Shown here: in pieces, positions 43,847-54,719 of the stretch
Layout: each line of letters begins with the position of its first letter
Numbering within the stretch: the first letter of the stretch is position 1
Assembly (NCBI GenBank): GCA_016169945.1
Contig: JADLSH010000257.1
Coordinates: forward strand, 372,001 to 436,000
Origin: Trachythela sp. YZ-2020
Taxonomy: Eukaryota; Cnidaria; Anthozoa; Malacalcyonacea; Clavulariidae
Direction of reading: 5' to 3'
DNA: 64,000 nt
Made by a program: the position numbers and the translations under genes
The notes under the pieces: generated by a model
What the model was told of the DNA's origin: nothing
The model's database searches: none
Seen by the model: the letters and a program-made list of their open reading frames with translations, nothing else

Positions 43847-46645
43847 ATGCCAAAATACTTTGCTTTTGTTTTCAAAAATTATCTACCAAGTTGCGCTTTG
43901 TGGTCACGGCTTCTTTTGGGTGATTTGACGCGATTTGATGACAAATATATTGCAAGAACAGCACTGAATAATTTTAATACTAAACAGCGTAATTATCTTC
44001 ATGACAACAATACAAACGCTCAAGTTGAAGACTTTTTTGGTATAAAGAAGAATTGTTCTTTCAAGGGAAAACGAAACATGCGACTAGATACATTTATTGT
44101 GGAGAATTGGAAAGACAATAAAGGACAACAAAGACAGTTTGTGGATGGCTTGATACAATCGGAGGGGTCAGGTTCTTTAAATACTAAATCAATTGAGAGA
44201 ATGTCACTTATTTGCGGTGATGTTAAAAAATCTACAAAAGAGAACAGTACTTTGCCACTAGGAGAAGACAGCTCTTCTAATGACGAATGTAATGTGATGG
44301 AACCTGTCGAGCAATGGAAAAAATCGTCTCCACAAATAAAGAAGAAAAATAAAAAAGGTAAATATTTATCACCATCACAAACAAAACTTAAGTTCGAACC
44401 GGTGGCAGTGAAAACAACAGTAAACGCACATGCTACCCAAAAGCTCGACTGCAGCAATAAAGAGTTCAAAATATTTGAGCAGAAGATGAGTGCTGACATC
44501 TGCAAAAGAAAAAAGAGTTTCAAGAACGTAAAGAAAGAAGTAAAGACAATATGGAAAGGTTTGACCAATGAAGAAAAGCAAAAATACTCGCCCAGTAATC
44601 CACAGAAATCTGGCAGAAGCAGTACAAAAGAAAACACAGAAGATACCCATATAGGAGGACATTGCATTTGCAGGCAAAATAGAGAAATGAGCAAGACTGT
44701 CAAATGCATTCTTTGTCAAGAAATATTCCATTGTCGTTGTGTCAACTTCTGTCCGGTTTTAGCCAATCTTGAAGCGACAAATTTTGTATGTGCTTCTTGT
44801 GTGAATATTCAGTACGCAGAATTCCTGGAATATGTTTTGGCCAAAGAGGATCCAACAGCTATTGATAATAATGCGATTATGCAAAAACTAAGCAACGAAT
44901 TTAAACTGAAAGAAGTACCTTGTGTTGCAATGTCTATGGATGTCGAAAAGAAGAATGAACATAATCCCACTCACGATCACAAAACGGAGACATTGACAAT
45001 ATTGCAGTCTAGAGGAATTGAGAATAAAAAATCTAACTGTTGGCTAAACAGTATCTTACAATGCCTCTTTGCGAGTCCGTTACGTGGATTAATACACGAG
45101 ATACATAGAAGTTATGCGGGAATATCAATATTACTGGATGGGTTATACTCCTGTTTCCAAGAAATGGCGGAAATTTCAAATAGCAAAAATTATACTTCGT
45201 GTGTTCGGTTTGTAAATGGCCCTCTTCATGTGGCAGCTAGCGTTGGAATGCAGCCACAATTAAATTATCATCAAGATGGAAACGAATTGCTTAATAAGAT
45301 ATTTAACGAGATGTATTCTGAAATAAACGAGGTTCATAAACAACGCTTTACTTCCCTCGTTCAATGGCACATGATCGGTCTAAACAGATGCCTTGCTTCA
45401 GAATGTAATGCAATACGCGGCAGATCATTTCAACCATGGAATTTATTAATTGATATTCCCATACATCGTGAAAGCATCGAACTGAGGTCTCTCATAAGGA
45501 CGTTAACGTTTGGAAGATTGTCCACGGAAGAGGATGATATTTGTCGCAATTGCGATTCGAAACCAGCTTCCCATTACGTTGAGCTCTTTCATAACATCCC
45601 CGATATGTCAATCAATACAATAAATCGTGTTAAGTGGAACGGACACAGCAGAATTAAGATCAGCACACCGGTATCGTGTGGTCAACGAATAAATTTTAGA
45701 TGTACAACAACAACCAATTATGACGAGGATGATCTAATTTATAGTCTATTTGCTGCTGTTTTGCATTATGGTCCTAGTGCTGAGCAGGGACATTTCGTCA
45801 GTTATATATTCCACACAGATCAAACAGCGACGCTTTATGATGACACGATTGTCCAGCAGTGCAATACCCAAGAAATACTTCAATCTCAAGCATTCCTGCA
45901 AAATGTTTATATGTGTTTTTATGCCAAAGGAGATCGTTGGCCCGATTTTCTCAAATGTGAAAATAATTTAGTCAACTACACTGAGAAGAGAAGTGATGTT
46001 CCATGGTATATAAATGAAAATGGTGTTCAACGGGTTGTCAAGATTTGGAATTACCAAAAGAAGGTTGTGTATAACTCTGTTTCTTCATTTGACTTGAATA
46101 CTGTAAAGCCATTAAACTGGTTAAACGGGGATATTATAAGCTCATTTCTCACGAATATATGCCTAGACAGTTGCGATACTGGTGCAGGTGCTCATGCTCA
46201 TGCGTTCAATTCCCACCTCTATGATGCTTTAAAGAATAACTTATCAGGGAACAGACTGGTTAATGCATCGCTAGCTGTTGATCCAAATGGATTTGATATT
46301 TTAATGTTTCCAGTAAATGTTGCAAGCTCTCACTGGTCACTTCTGGTGTTTTATCCGAAGTCTGTGATGTTATGCTATTATGACTCATACCATAACATCG
46401 ACATATCCGCAATCAATTTCTTTGTTGGTTTTATAACAACTTCTTATGAAATACACGGGCATTCCGTTGATCCGCTGGAAAATTTGTTAATTCTTGCTCC
46501 GAACAAAATACGCAAACAAAATGATACCTGTAGCTGCGGAGTTTATGCCTGTATGAATGCGTTTTATTCAATAAATCCACAAGTGCATGTTCATTCTACA
46601 CACGACGTGACAACATACGGTATTGGATTGTTCATCGTCTCTTGA
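43847..46645 (+). CDS. Transposase C-terminus fused to PHD finger, USP deubiquitinase and Ulp1 protease (932 codons)
   Basis: Listed from the first ATG in frame; it is really the continuation of the catalytic ORF. Numbered from here, VEDFFGIKK gives the probable catalytic Glu at 61. Residues about 205-250 (FKIFEQKMSADIC, WKGLTNEEKQKY) look HMG-box-like. A PHD finger C4HC3 runs from 273 to about 318 (CICRQ...CILC..IFHCRC...CASC). The USP domain spans about 390-690: Cys box RGIENKKSNCWLNSILQC with C398, a zinc-ribbon-like C..C pair, and His box VLHYGPSAEQGHFVSY with H649 and D665/D666. The Ulp1/C48 domain spans about 815-930: SHWSLLVF (H829), CYYDSY (D846), Q891 and TCSCGVYAC (C897). All catalytic residues of both proteases are retained. 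Transposases fused to Ulp1 are known, but a deubiquitinase plus a SUMO protease in one is unusual. Likely role: removing ubiquitin or SUMO from transposase or chromatin (inference). Confidence 0.9.
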   Translation: MPKYFAFVFKNYLPSCALWSRLLLGDLTRFDDKYIARTALNNFNTKQRNYLHDNNTNAQVEDFFGIKKNCSFKGKRNMRLDTFIVENWKDNKGQQRQFVDGLIQSEGSGSLNTKSIERMSLICGDVKKSTKENSTLPLGEDSSSNDECNVMEPVEQWKKSSPQIKKKNKKGKYLSPSQTKLKFEPVAVKTTVNAHATQKLDCSNKEFKIFEQKMSADICKRKKSFKNVKKEVKTIWKGLTNEEKQKYSPSNPQKSGRSSTKENTEDTHIGGHCICRQNREMSKTVKCILCQEIFHCRCVNFCPVLANLEATNFVCASCVNIQYAEFLEYVLAKEDPTAIDNNAIMQKLSNEFKLKEVPCVAMSMDVEKKNEHNPTHDHKTETLTILQSRGIENKKSNCWLNSILQCLFASPLRGLIHEIHRSYAGISILLDGLYSCFQEMAEISNSKNYTSCVRFVNGPLHVAASVGMQPQLNYHQDGNELLNKIFNEMYSEINEVHKQRFTSLVQWHMIGLNRCLASECNAIRGRSFQPWNLLIDIPIHRESIELRSLIRTLTFGRLSTEEDDICRNCDSKPASHYVELFHNIPDMSINTINRVKWNGHSRIKISTPVSCGQRINFRCTTTTNYDEDDLIYSLFAAVLHYGPSAEQGHFVSYIFHTDQTATLYDDTIVQQCNTQEILQSQAFLQNVYMCFYAKGDRWPDFLKCENNLVNYTEKRSDVPWYINENGVQRVVKIWNYQKKVVYNSVSSFDLNTVKPLNWLNGDIISSFLTNICLDSCDTGAGAHAHAFNSHLYDALKNNLSGNRLVNASLAVDPNGFDILMFPVNVASSHWSLLVFYPKSVMLCYYDSYHNIDISAINFFVGFITTSYEIHGHSVDPLENLLILAPNKIRKQNDTCSCGVYACMNAFYSINPQVHVHSTHDVTTYGIGLFIVS

Positions 46646-49600
46646 TGTTCAGTGGTGCCAATCGTGTTAAAACGAAAATTAGAAACGTTGTGGGCCAAAT
46701 AAGTTGTGCCCAACTCAGCAAAAAGATAGTTGTAATAGATTTACCAGAGCTTGAAGAATCTGACGTTTCCAAAATATTTTTAAACATCGCGAAAGTTGTT
46801 TACAAACGACGATATTTTTGGAAAATGGCGCAAGGTAAAGAATTTTAAGATGTTGCTCTACTTAGGTATAATTAATATTCCGATGCGCAGTTAAAATGAA
46901 AAATTATATTGGATTATTTATGAATATTTTGTTTTCTTCAATCAACTAGATAAAAGTTGTAAAAAGGACGAGTCTACACCAAGTCAAGAAGCAAGAATTC
47001 CCAATAAAAAGGAACAACAACCTAAAGTATGTTATAAAACGCAATGATATCTGTACATAATAAACATAATAATGTACGATGTATATTTTCACTGTTATAA
47101 TTGCGCTAACATATTTGACATTTCAGAAAAATGTATAATGTAAGATAAAGTACCTTAAACTTAAGGTAGAAATACATCAACTATATTCGGTTTGCATTCC
47201 AAGGGACACAACTGATCAATTAATTTAGGTTTATTACATGGTATCTTATATTTCAAGGTATACGAGGATGAAACAGCCGATACGGGAAGAACATGCAGTG
47301 ATACTGATGATAGAAGTGATTGGTCAGATGACTTCGATGACGCAGAGACTGTAGAACGCACTCGCAAATCTATTAAATCTACTACACTCCCGGTAACGTT
47401 GTTCACGTCAACTATTGGACGCGGAAGCGAAGGGAAATCGCAAGTGGTTTCATTAGTGGACATTGCTGACGCTATGTCTTTCAATAAGGCTGAAACGATT
47501 GAGCCAAGTGGAGTAAGAGACAGCGTACCATCGGAACCAGAAACTGGACTGACGTCAGGTATGTAATATATTTTTATGCTGGGACTCAGCTGCATGTGAA
47601 GGTAAAACGTTTGTAATAAATATGTTAAGTTATTTAAGTTACTAGTTTTGTCTTACTATAAATTATTTGGTAACTGTGAATCTCGGTGAAGAAGCACAAT
47701 GAATGATGGCGTGTAGTACAAAACATGCTATGAGCTATTAACTGTACAGAAGCTTACAACGGTACCAAATATATTTATTCTGCATCGACATATATATATC
47801 GAAAGCACCCAAAAGTAAACTAAATTATCTTGTTCTATACTGTCTTTGTATTTCAATAAATGGTACATCTTCGATCTGACCGAAATTTAAAAGTATTGCA
47901 TATTATTCGATTAGAATAATACCCGAATGAAATTCATGTATGACTATATAGCTAAGCTTTCGAACAGGAAGTTCGGATATCAAGGCGCTATACCTTACAG
48001 ATAGAAACTTAGTTATATAAATAAACGTGATATTTCTCACAAAAAGAAAATAGTTATATTGAAGACCATGCAAACCTACAAGTAACCAATTTTTCATTTA
48101 GTTGTTAGCAAAACTCTTGACGAAGAAATAGAAGACATGCATACACCCGACATCAAGACATTTACTTTACGACCTAGAGAAAATATCAAGGTATCTTGAA
48201 AATAGGGGAAATTTAAATCTAATTATTACATCATTGACGCGGTTTCTGTGTTATTGATCGATAGAGCTTTATTGATATATTTGTCTTTATCTATAGATAA
48301 TTAGTAGAATCATACTACTATTGCAAATGCTGTAATTTGATTGGCTACGCTACTCGCTATGTAATTGTCGATAGATAGCGAGTAGCGAAACAGCAATCTC
48401 CTCGGCGCGATTTTTAACGGATTTATTTCAATAAATTATGAAAAACGTTTTGAAATACTGTTTTCTTGCTGGTTTCTACTAAAACAATTAGATTATTCGC
48501 TCTCGATTTCTATGAGATGACAGTTCATTCGGGCTTCGCCCTCATCAACTATCACCTCATAATCTAATTGTTAATTATTAGTAATCTGTATATTAGTATA
48601 ATTTCTATATGATGCTGTATTTAATATTTCCGCTTTCCTCTCTTTAGACCTCTTTACGCATTACAGCGCGCAGGGTCCATTGTCGCATTTTCTGACTGTA
48701 CTATTATTACTATACTTCTTGACGATATTTCTATATAGTTCTTCTATTTTACTATGCCATTCTTAGGGTGATTAACTTATGTATATTTCTTAACTGATCA
48801 AATGCATTAAAATATATTAACCTTTTTCGTTTTGCAGAGAAAGTATAGGTCGAGTATGTACGAGCTTGGTTCTCCTGCAGATGTGTTCAGTGACAGTGAT
48901 GAGGACGTTGGTAAGAGAAAAGCAGTCAAAACAAGTCACAATCGTCAAATAAAGCGAAGCCACAAGGGCGAATGGAAATATTCTAAAATATCTGCAAATG
49001 TCTGCGATTACGAAACCATACTTGTGAAGAAGCGGAAGCTTTCCACTGGAATTGGATTGTGGCAGATGAACATTTATGATCACGATCAGTCTCGTTGCAT
49101 TAAGAACATTACAACACCTGCGTTAGCATGGAAAAAACTGCCAAAACGTCAAAAGCAGGTACTCGTATTATTTCTCCGTTTTCTATAGCTTAATGTATTT
49201 TCCTTAACTTACATATTTTCCTATAGACGATCAAAGCTGACTATATATCTGGTCCGGCTTTTTTCAAAAATCACAAATACACCCTTTAGATAATTACGTC
49301 ACGAATACTTCCTTGGTCAGCTTTGTTCTGCAAGCTTCGCTCTCGTGAATCAAGACGAAAGCTGTTCGCTCACGATTCATGAGACTGAGGTTCCCATAAT
49401 TATCGAAAAGGTGTATTAAATGAAAATTGTGGCATATCAAATACTAATATATAGTTATGTAATTACTTAGTATTGGAACTCGTTGGCAGATAATGAAAAT
49501 TCTGGTTTCTACCTTCGTTGGAATACATTTTGGGAGGAAAAATTCCCAGACGATTGGCTGCTTTTTATCCGAAAAAAGAAAAGCTCTATTCAGCTTGAAT

Positions 49601-50022
49601 TGCGGGGAGCATTGGAACGGGGAACACAATCGACACCTACATATGTATCGGCGTCATACGTCAATTTTCTTGCATATTACAAGAAATACTGCAAGGATTG
49701 GAAGGAAACCCCACCAGAGAATTATATTGAGGATTATTTTTCGTTGTTGCATAAAGAATGCTTGGTAGAGGTATTAAAAGAAACCAAACTTAATGCTGGA
49801 CATTATCGACCATCCTGGGTTTTTGATCTTATGACGAAACTTCTATTCCGAACAATGGAACAATATCGCCAATCGAAATGTCCCTTAACACTATTTCAAC
49901 TATGTCGAACAATTTTAAATCGAGGAGAAGCACTATATTCACTTCGCTTTTGTTTTGGAAAAATCAATGATCCTGAATTGAGGAGAAAACTATTCCATAC
50001 GCAGCAGGTTAATTCAGATTAA
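46645..50022 (+). CDS. Second transposon gene, six exons, function unknown
   Basis: Proposed exons: 46645-46834, 46950-47026, 47258-47558, 48102-48190, 48838-49158, 49471-50022. Every junction is GT/AG and every phase agrees (1, 0, 1, 0, 0), which is strong evidence for a real gene. Exon 1 has VIDLPELEESDVSKIFLNI. Exon 3 is acidic (DTDDRSDWSDDFDDAE). Exon 5 has a basic segment (KAVKTSHNRQIKRSHKGEWK). Exon 6 is a globular Trp/Tyr-rich domain. The ATG overlaps the TGA of the protease ORF by one base. The Ulp1 domain normally continues a little past that point, so exon 1 may instead be a frameshifted tail of the first gene. The gene ends 390 bp before the right TIR. No family recognised. Likely an accessory factor. 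Confidence 0.65.
48245..48600. repeat. Hairpin repeats in intron 4 of the second gene
   Basis: Two small inverted repeats: GCTACGCTACTCGCTATG with its near-mirror at 48330-48400, and AACAATTAGATTAT with its mirror at 48484-48580, around a GGGCTTCGCCC palindrome. MITE-like. Confidence 0.6.
49268..49425. repeat. MITE-like inverted repeat in intron 5
   Basis: AATACACCCTTTAGATAATTA at the left is mirrored by ATTATCGAAAAGGTGTATT at the right, with a second inner pair around TCGTGAATC. Confidence 0.6.
49471..50022 (+). CDS. Exon 6 of the second gene: 183-codon globular domain
   Basis: Acceptor AATTACTTAG precedes YWNSLADNENSGFYLRW. The domain includes FWEEKFPDDWLLFI, SYVNFLAYYKKYCKDWKE and YRPSWVFDLMTKLLFRTMEQ, and it ends RRKLFHTQQVNSD. 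The many aromatic residues and helical spacing suggest a folded domain, not a chance frame. Stop TAA is at 50020-50022; a GTTAAT at 50008 could be a donor to a missing short exon. I know no match. Confidence 0.65.
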   Translation, partial: YWNSLADNENSGFYLRWNTFWEEKFPDDWLLFIRKKKSSIQLELRGALERGTQSTPTYVSASYVNFLAYYKKYCKDWKETPPENYIEDYFSLLHKECLVEVLKETKLNAGHYRPSWVFDLMTKLLFRTMEQYRQSKCPLTLFQLCRTILNRGEALYSLRFCFGKINDPELRRKLFHTQQVNSD

Positions 50023-50409
50023 AGAAGACAAAGAAAGTGTAACCTTTAGTTTATAAAAAATATATATAGGCGTGTCCCAGATATAAGTACATGCGCATAT
50101 ATCTAGATTCTGATTTTAACATATGTTATATAGCCTTTGTAGGATAGAGAAATGAGATAGACTAAAAGACGATTCGGACGTTCGTTCTTCATCAGTAAAA
50201 GCCTATTTAAGCCTTAGCTTTAGACCTGGCTCAATTTCCATATTATTACACTCCTGATCCCGATCCTAATCCTAATCAAAAGGATTAAAGTTATAGGATT
50301 AAAAGCATAAGGGTTAGTTGGAGCTACTAATTGGGATCAAGGTTGTATTTAGATTAAAGATTTTGGAAACCAGTACGTCCCCTCTATCAGTTTAGTAGAC
50401 TGAAAAAGT

Positions 50410-52455
50410 TTCCCGAAAAAGTGCTTCAAACTCGTAAATATGATCTTCATATAATCAGTTACATAACACTAAAGGATGAATTCCTTGAAAAAGTTCGATA
50501 CGCGCCTTTAATAGCATGAAAAATATGGTTTATTGTGAGAACAACCGCTTGCGAAGCCATGTCAAAACGCACAAAGACAGACTCAAAGAGCAATCTTTTG
50601 CGATTTTTCCTGCGAACACGAATAGCCGAATCGCGATAAAAACCACGCGAAATGAAGCGCACAATAATATAGAAGAATGAATTTCTTTACGGTAAGGGCT
50701 GCTTTAAAAGTGTTGCAGTGATTAAAGGATTTACCAAGACTAACGGTATTGGAGTGCGAATCTGAAAATGAATATGAAACCGCATGAAATTTGAATCTGA
50801 AACAAAATATTCCGGGGGGTTTGTCATCCTATCATTCTACACAAAGAACGATTTCAACCTTTTTTTCTGAGGGAACAATTGGGCTCGTTTTGAAATTACT
50901 TACACTTGAGAATATTCTCTAATCAGCTGGTAGACATTCTGCCGAAAACAACGAAAATTGTGTTTACATTCAGACTAAACGGACATTTGGAAAAGTTGAA
51001 ATCCCATCCGGATTTTTGACTCAAGCACTAGTTGTCTTTTGCGATTTTTCCAGCCGAAACAGAAAGTTGTTTGAGGATAAAAAATACATCACATCATTTT
51101 ATGATAGTTGTAGATGAATGAATTTCGGTGAAAATACTCCAAGGCAAACGCGTGCCTCGTGAGAAGCGTTTACTTTCTCGACTGTGTTGTTGTCATTCGC
51201 TTCAGATTGCCAAAACAGCGTCTCGTATGCCGCGTTTTGCGATTTTTCCTGACGTACAAAAAAGTGCTACAAACTCGTAAATATCTTCATATAATCAGTT
51301 ACAACACATTAAAGGATGAATTGCTTGAAAAAGTTGGATACGCGCCTTTAATAGAATAAAAAATATGGTTTATTGCGAGAACAACCGCTTGAGAAGCCAT
51401 GTCAAAATATACAAAGACAGTCTCAAAGAGCAATATTTTGCGATTTTTCCTGAGAACACGAATAGCCGAATCGCAATGAAAACCACGCAGAATGAAGCGC
51501 ACAATACTATAGAAGAATGAATTTCTTTACGGTAAAGATTGCATTAAAAGTGTTGCAGTGATTAAAGGATTTACCAAGGCTAACGCTGTTTGAGTGCGAA
51601 TCTGAAAATGAATATGAAACAGCATGAAATTTGAATTTGAAACAAAATATTCCGGGGCGTTTATAATCCTATCATTCTACACAAAGAACGATTTCAACCT
51701 CTTTTTCTAAGTGAATAATTGTGGTCGTTTTGAAATTATTTACACTTGAGCGTAATCTTTAATCAGCTGGTAGAATTCTACCGAAAACAAAGAAAATTGT
51801 ATTTACATTCAGACTAAACGGACATTTAGAAAAGGTGAAATCCCACCCGGATTTTTGACTTCAAGCAATAGTTGTGTTTTGCGATTTTTGCAGCTGAAAC
51901 AGCAAGTTGTTTGAAGATAAAAAGTACATCACATCATTTTATGATAGTTGTAGATGAATGAATTTCGATGACTATACTCCAACCCAAACGCGTGCCCCGT
52001 GAGAAGCGTTTACTTTCTCGATTGTGTTGTTATCATTCGCTTCAGGTTACAAAAGCCGTTTCTCATGCGCTGCGATTTGCGAGGCTAAGTTTGCTTCATA
52101 TAATTCATTATATTGTAATAAAGAATGAATTTCGGTATGGAGGAGCTACAATGCGTATCTTACGAGATATAGCGAAAAATATTTTAGCCGATAGCTTGCG
52201 ACAATATGGCGTAGCATGAATTTACGTCTCCGTCGCGTAGGTTCTGCGAATTTTCCTGACTTCCTATTTCGCCCAAATAACTTCGAAATACTTTTGTTGA
52301 ATGCGTAATATTCTGAAGAAGAATGAAATTTATAAACAAGTCTATTCCGTCTAAAGCAACTGAGTAATTCCACATTTTGTACGTCAGATACCTGACTATT
52401 TTCACGAATGTGAATCTGAATGTGAAAGTGAATATGAAACTGTAGAGCGGACGGT
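50410..52455 (-). repeat. Right TIR, with one extra tandem unit
   Basis: Carries the mirrored word TTTGCGATTTTT at about 50597, 51038, 51237, 51438 and 51879, spaced about 441, 199, 201 and 441 bp. The inner segment 50410-50970 is a second, more diverged copy of 51253-51810. About 30 bp present in the left TIR near 39470 are missing near 52080. Confidence 0.85.
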
Positions 52456-52464
52456 TAAATTTAC

Positions 52465-52879
52465 GGGTTTTTGTGTCTTTTTCAAAGGAATTTTTATGAC
52501 TTCCCTTTATTGTCTATGTCTCAGTTCATTGATTTTTTGACCAGGAAACAAATTCAAAAGACTTTCAACACGATCAATAATATGCGCTTGAGGTGTTTTG
52601 TTTTGCAATTTTGTCTCCGTGTTTTGATCGCAAACTGCATCTTGTAAATATCTGTTCGATGACTCATTGCTGGAAAGGCATTATAAAAGGTCTTAAAATG
52701 TTTGGCGAGCATACTGCAACAGTATTCCACCGACGAAATGTCTCTCCACGAGAAGACAAAGATAAACGGCAAAACCGGTTCCTTTAGGAACCACCAAATA
52801 TATAAAAAGAAGCTAAACGAAATTCTCGATATAAAAATCATGAATAAAAATCATGAATCATGATAAAAAGCTATTATTT
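52465..52879. other. Interior of the middle inverted-repeat sequence
   Basis: Minus-strand frame of 95 codons (52554-52841) without recognised motifs. Probably the body of the short element that received the 13.4-kb transposon. Confidence 0.35.
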
Positions 52880-52954
52880 GGGGGGGTCGTATACTTCAAT
52901 GGCCATTGAAGTATACGACTCCCTTGGGGCAGGGGGTCGTTAACTTCAATTGAT

Positions 52955-54060
52955 CCCATTTGGATCATTCCATTATATTCAAGTTTCATTTTATTTACAC
53001 TTCATTTTTACAAAATAGGAATTACAATTGATAGTTAATTACAGTATACAAGTTCGCATTAATAATATATAGAGTAGATGGTTTATATAGGAAGTGTGCG
53101 GTGGCTAGAGGAGCAAAGCTTTCGAGCTAGCCACCGCCACAGTCAATTGAAACCCTGACCCCGCGAGAATATGCAGGGATATTTTAACAATTCCGGCCTA
53201 AAATTTTGTCCATTTGTTAAATTACCCAGCTTTCCAAAGTCTAGCTTTCCATCTAGTGTTCTGATCAACCATTATTAATATCAAAATGTGCTGTAAGTTA
53301 CCGGAACCTGACACAGAAGAAAGTCGTACATTAAATATCAGACTATGTGAGAGTTAATTCCCAGCCTTTGAGCCTAGCCTTTGTGCCAGTGTTATTACCC
53401 CAGATAGCAGAATAGCAACGCTTGTTAAAACTCTCTATTTCCCCGGCAAAATCATGTTAAAACCCCACATGTTATGTTATCATGTTATGCCTAAGGGTGG
53501 TGGTGGGTTTTGACTTGACTGGTGCATTATGGTGCTGTACAGATTCTGGGGTTCTTGATGTATGGTCAGATAATCAATAAATTAGGGATTATCCACAATT
53601 TTTCAACATTTTAAAAAGTAACCAAAGCAAGAGAAAGCGGGAGATTGTAGGGGAGGGGGGGGGGCTGATGGGCTATTTACTCTATTCAAAATTTATAAGA
53701 GAAAATGTGGGTTATTATCATTCATTAACTGGCAGTATCCTCGCACTGGCAAGCAGGATTACATGGATTTACTGGGTGGGGGGGGGGTGCACACTTCTCC
53801 TAGCCTTGGCCAAGGGGGAGGTGCCAATTCCCATATCAAATCCAAATTTTGGATGTGACAGGGCATTTATCAATATAATATCAGGCAATTCATGTGCCTT
53901 TTTGACAATGTAGGCCATCTTATTTTTTAAACATTTTCTAACAAGATAACCCCCTTGATCCTGTCCTCAGTGGTGATTTACCCTTCCCTGGTCGAAGGTC
54001 ACTCCTTGCATCATGACCAAAGCCCACTTAGCACTCCCTTATCAAACCAAGCTGGATCCA
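52955..54060. other. Interior of the TTAA element, no gene recognised
   Basis: Contains a small hairpin at 53098-53137 (GCGGTGGCTAG mirrored) and two G-runs (53650, 53778). A 52-63 codon frame at 53668-53913 shows no motif. Confidence 0.4.
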
Positions 54061-54300
54061 CCCCTGCTGGCAAGTAAAATTGTATGGTGTTAGACAGAAT
54101 AAAATACTAAAGTAGGGCGTACCTGGGTGCATTGCCAGCTAATGGGTTAACAAGAGACTCTCAGTCTTGCAGATAGTTTGTTAACCCATTAACTGGCAGT
54201 ATTACCGTAGCACTGGCAAGTCAATTCGCCTGGCATTAGACAGAATAAAGTACTAAAGTATGGCATATCTGGGTACATTTCCAGCTAATGGGTTAAATTT
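54060..54300. repeat. Two copies of a GGCAAGT..TTAGACAGA repeat with hairpin
   Basis: TGTTAGACAGAATAAAATAC and ATTAGACAGAATAAAGTACT occur in direct copies. Both end CCAGCTAATGGGTTA, and TAATGGGTTAACA is mirrored between them. Related words (GTTAGACAGAGCAAAATAG) are in the 10059-12267 element. Confidence 0.75.
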
Positions 54301-54719
54301 CATTGAAGAAGTTTTGCAATTGTAAAACGTCAAGTATTATTCAACAACCTATAATTTTCACACCAGAGGATCAACATTTAAATGTATGCTTTTTTTGAGA
54401 GTTTCAAAAATCTATGTTTTGTATGCTTTTGAAAATTTTGATGATTGCATATGTAGCATATTTTTATAATCTAATCTAATTATACAAACAAATTTGTTCA
54501 AATAGCTAAATGAACTGATAATTTTTTATGTGTAAATATATTATATGTATTAATTAAAATCTATATGAATCTGTCTTTAACAAAAATAAATTGTTGAACC
54601 AGAATTTACAAATACTGTACATTATACAACTCATTTATTGTGTATTGCCAATAGCACTATAGTCTAGCTGGCCGGAAACCTGTATAAACTCCATTGGGAG
54701 AAGGATACCTTGCTCTTAT

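Larger units (their letters stand above)
39088..52455 (+). mobile_element. 13,368-bp DNA transposon with USP/Ulp1-bearing transposase
   Basis: Ends ACCGTCCGCTCTACAG...CTGTAGAGCGGACGGT, flanked by a perfect 9-bp direct repeat TAAATTTAC at 39079-39087 and 52456-52464. TIRs run about 1.5 kb on both sides (right side about 2.05 kb through an extra repeat unit). Between them lie two plus-strand, intron-containing genes. The core catalytic pattern D..D..C-x2-H..E and the 9-bp duplication fit the Mutator-like/KDZ branch of RNase-H transposases. The TIRs are nearly identical, including identical 67-codon shadow frames, which implies recent activity. The only clear damage is one frameshift in an A-run. 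Confidence 0.9.

Noticed and set aside
44020..44731. Minus-strand ORFs of 118 and 229 codons
   Set aside because: They are antisense shadows of the transposase-protease ORF; composition is poly-Phe/Leu from the Lys-rich sense strand.
47161..47595. Minus-strand 144-codon ORF
   Set aside because: It is antisense to a plus-strand exon (47258-47558) that has splice signals and phase support.
49227..49235. Alternative acceptor for exon 6 (CCTATAG at about 49226)
   Set aside because: The sequence after it soon meets stops and a MITE, whereas AATTACTTAG at 49470 leads directly into the long open frame in phase.
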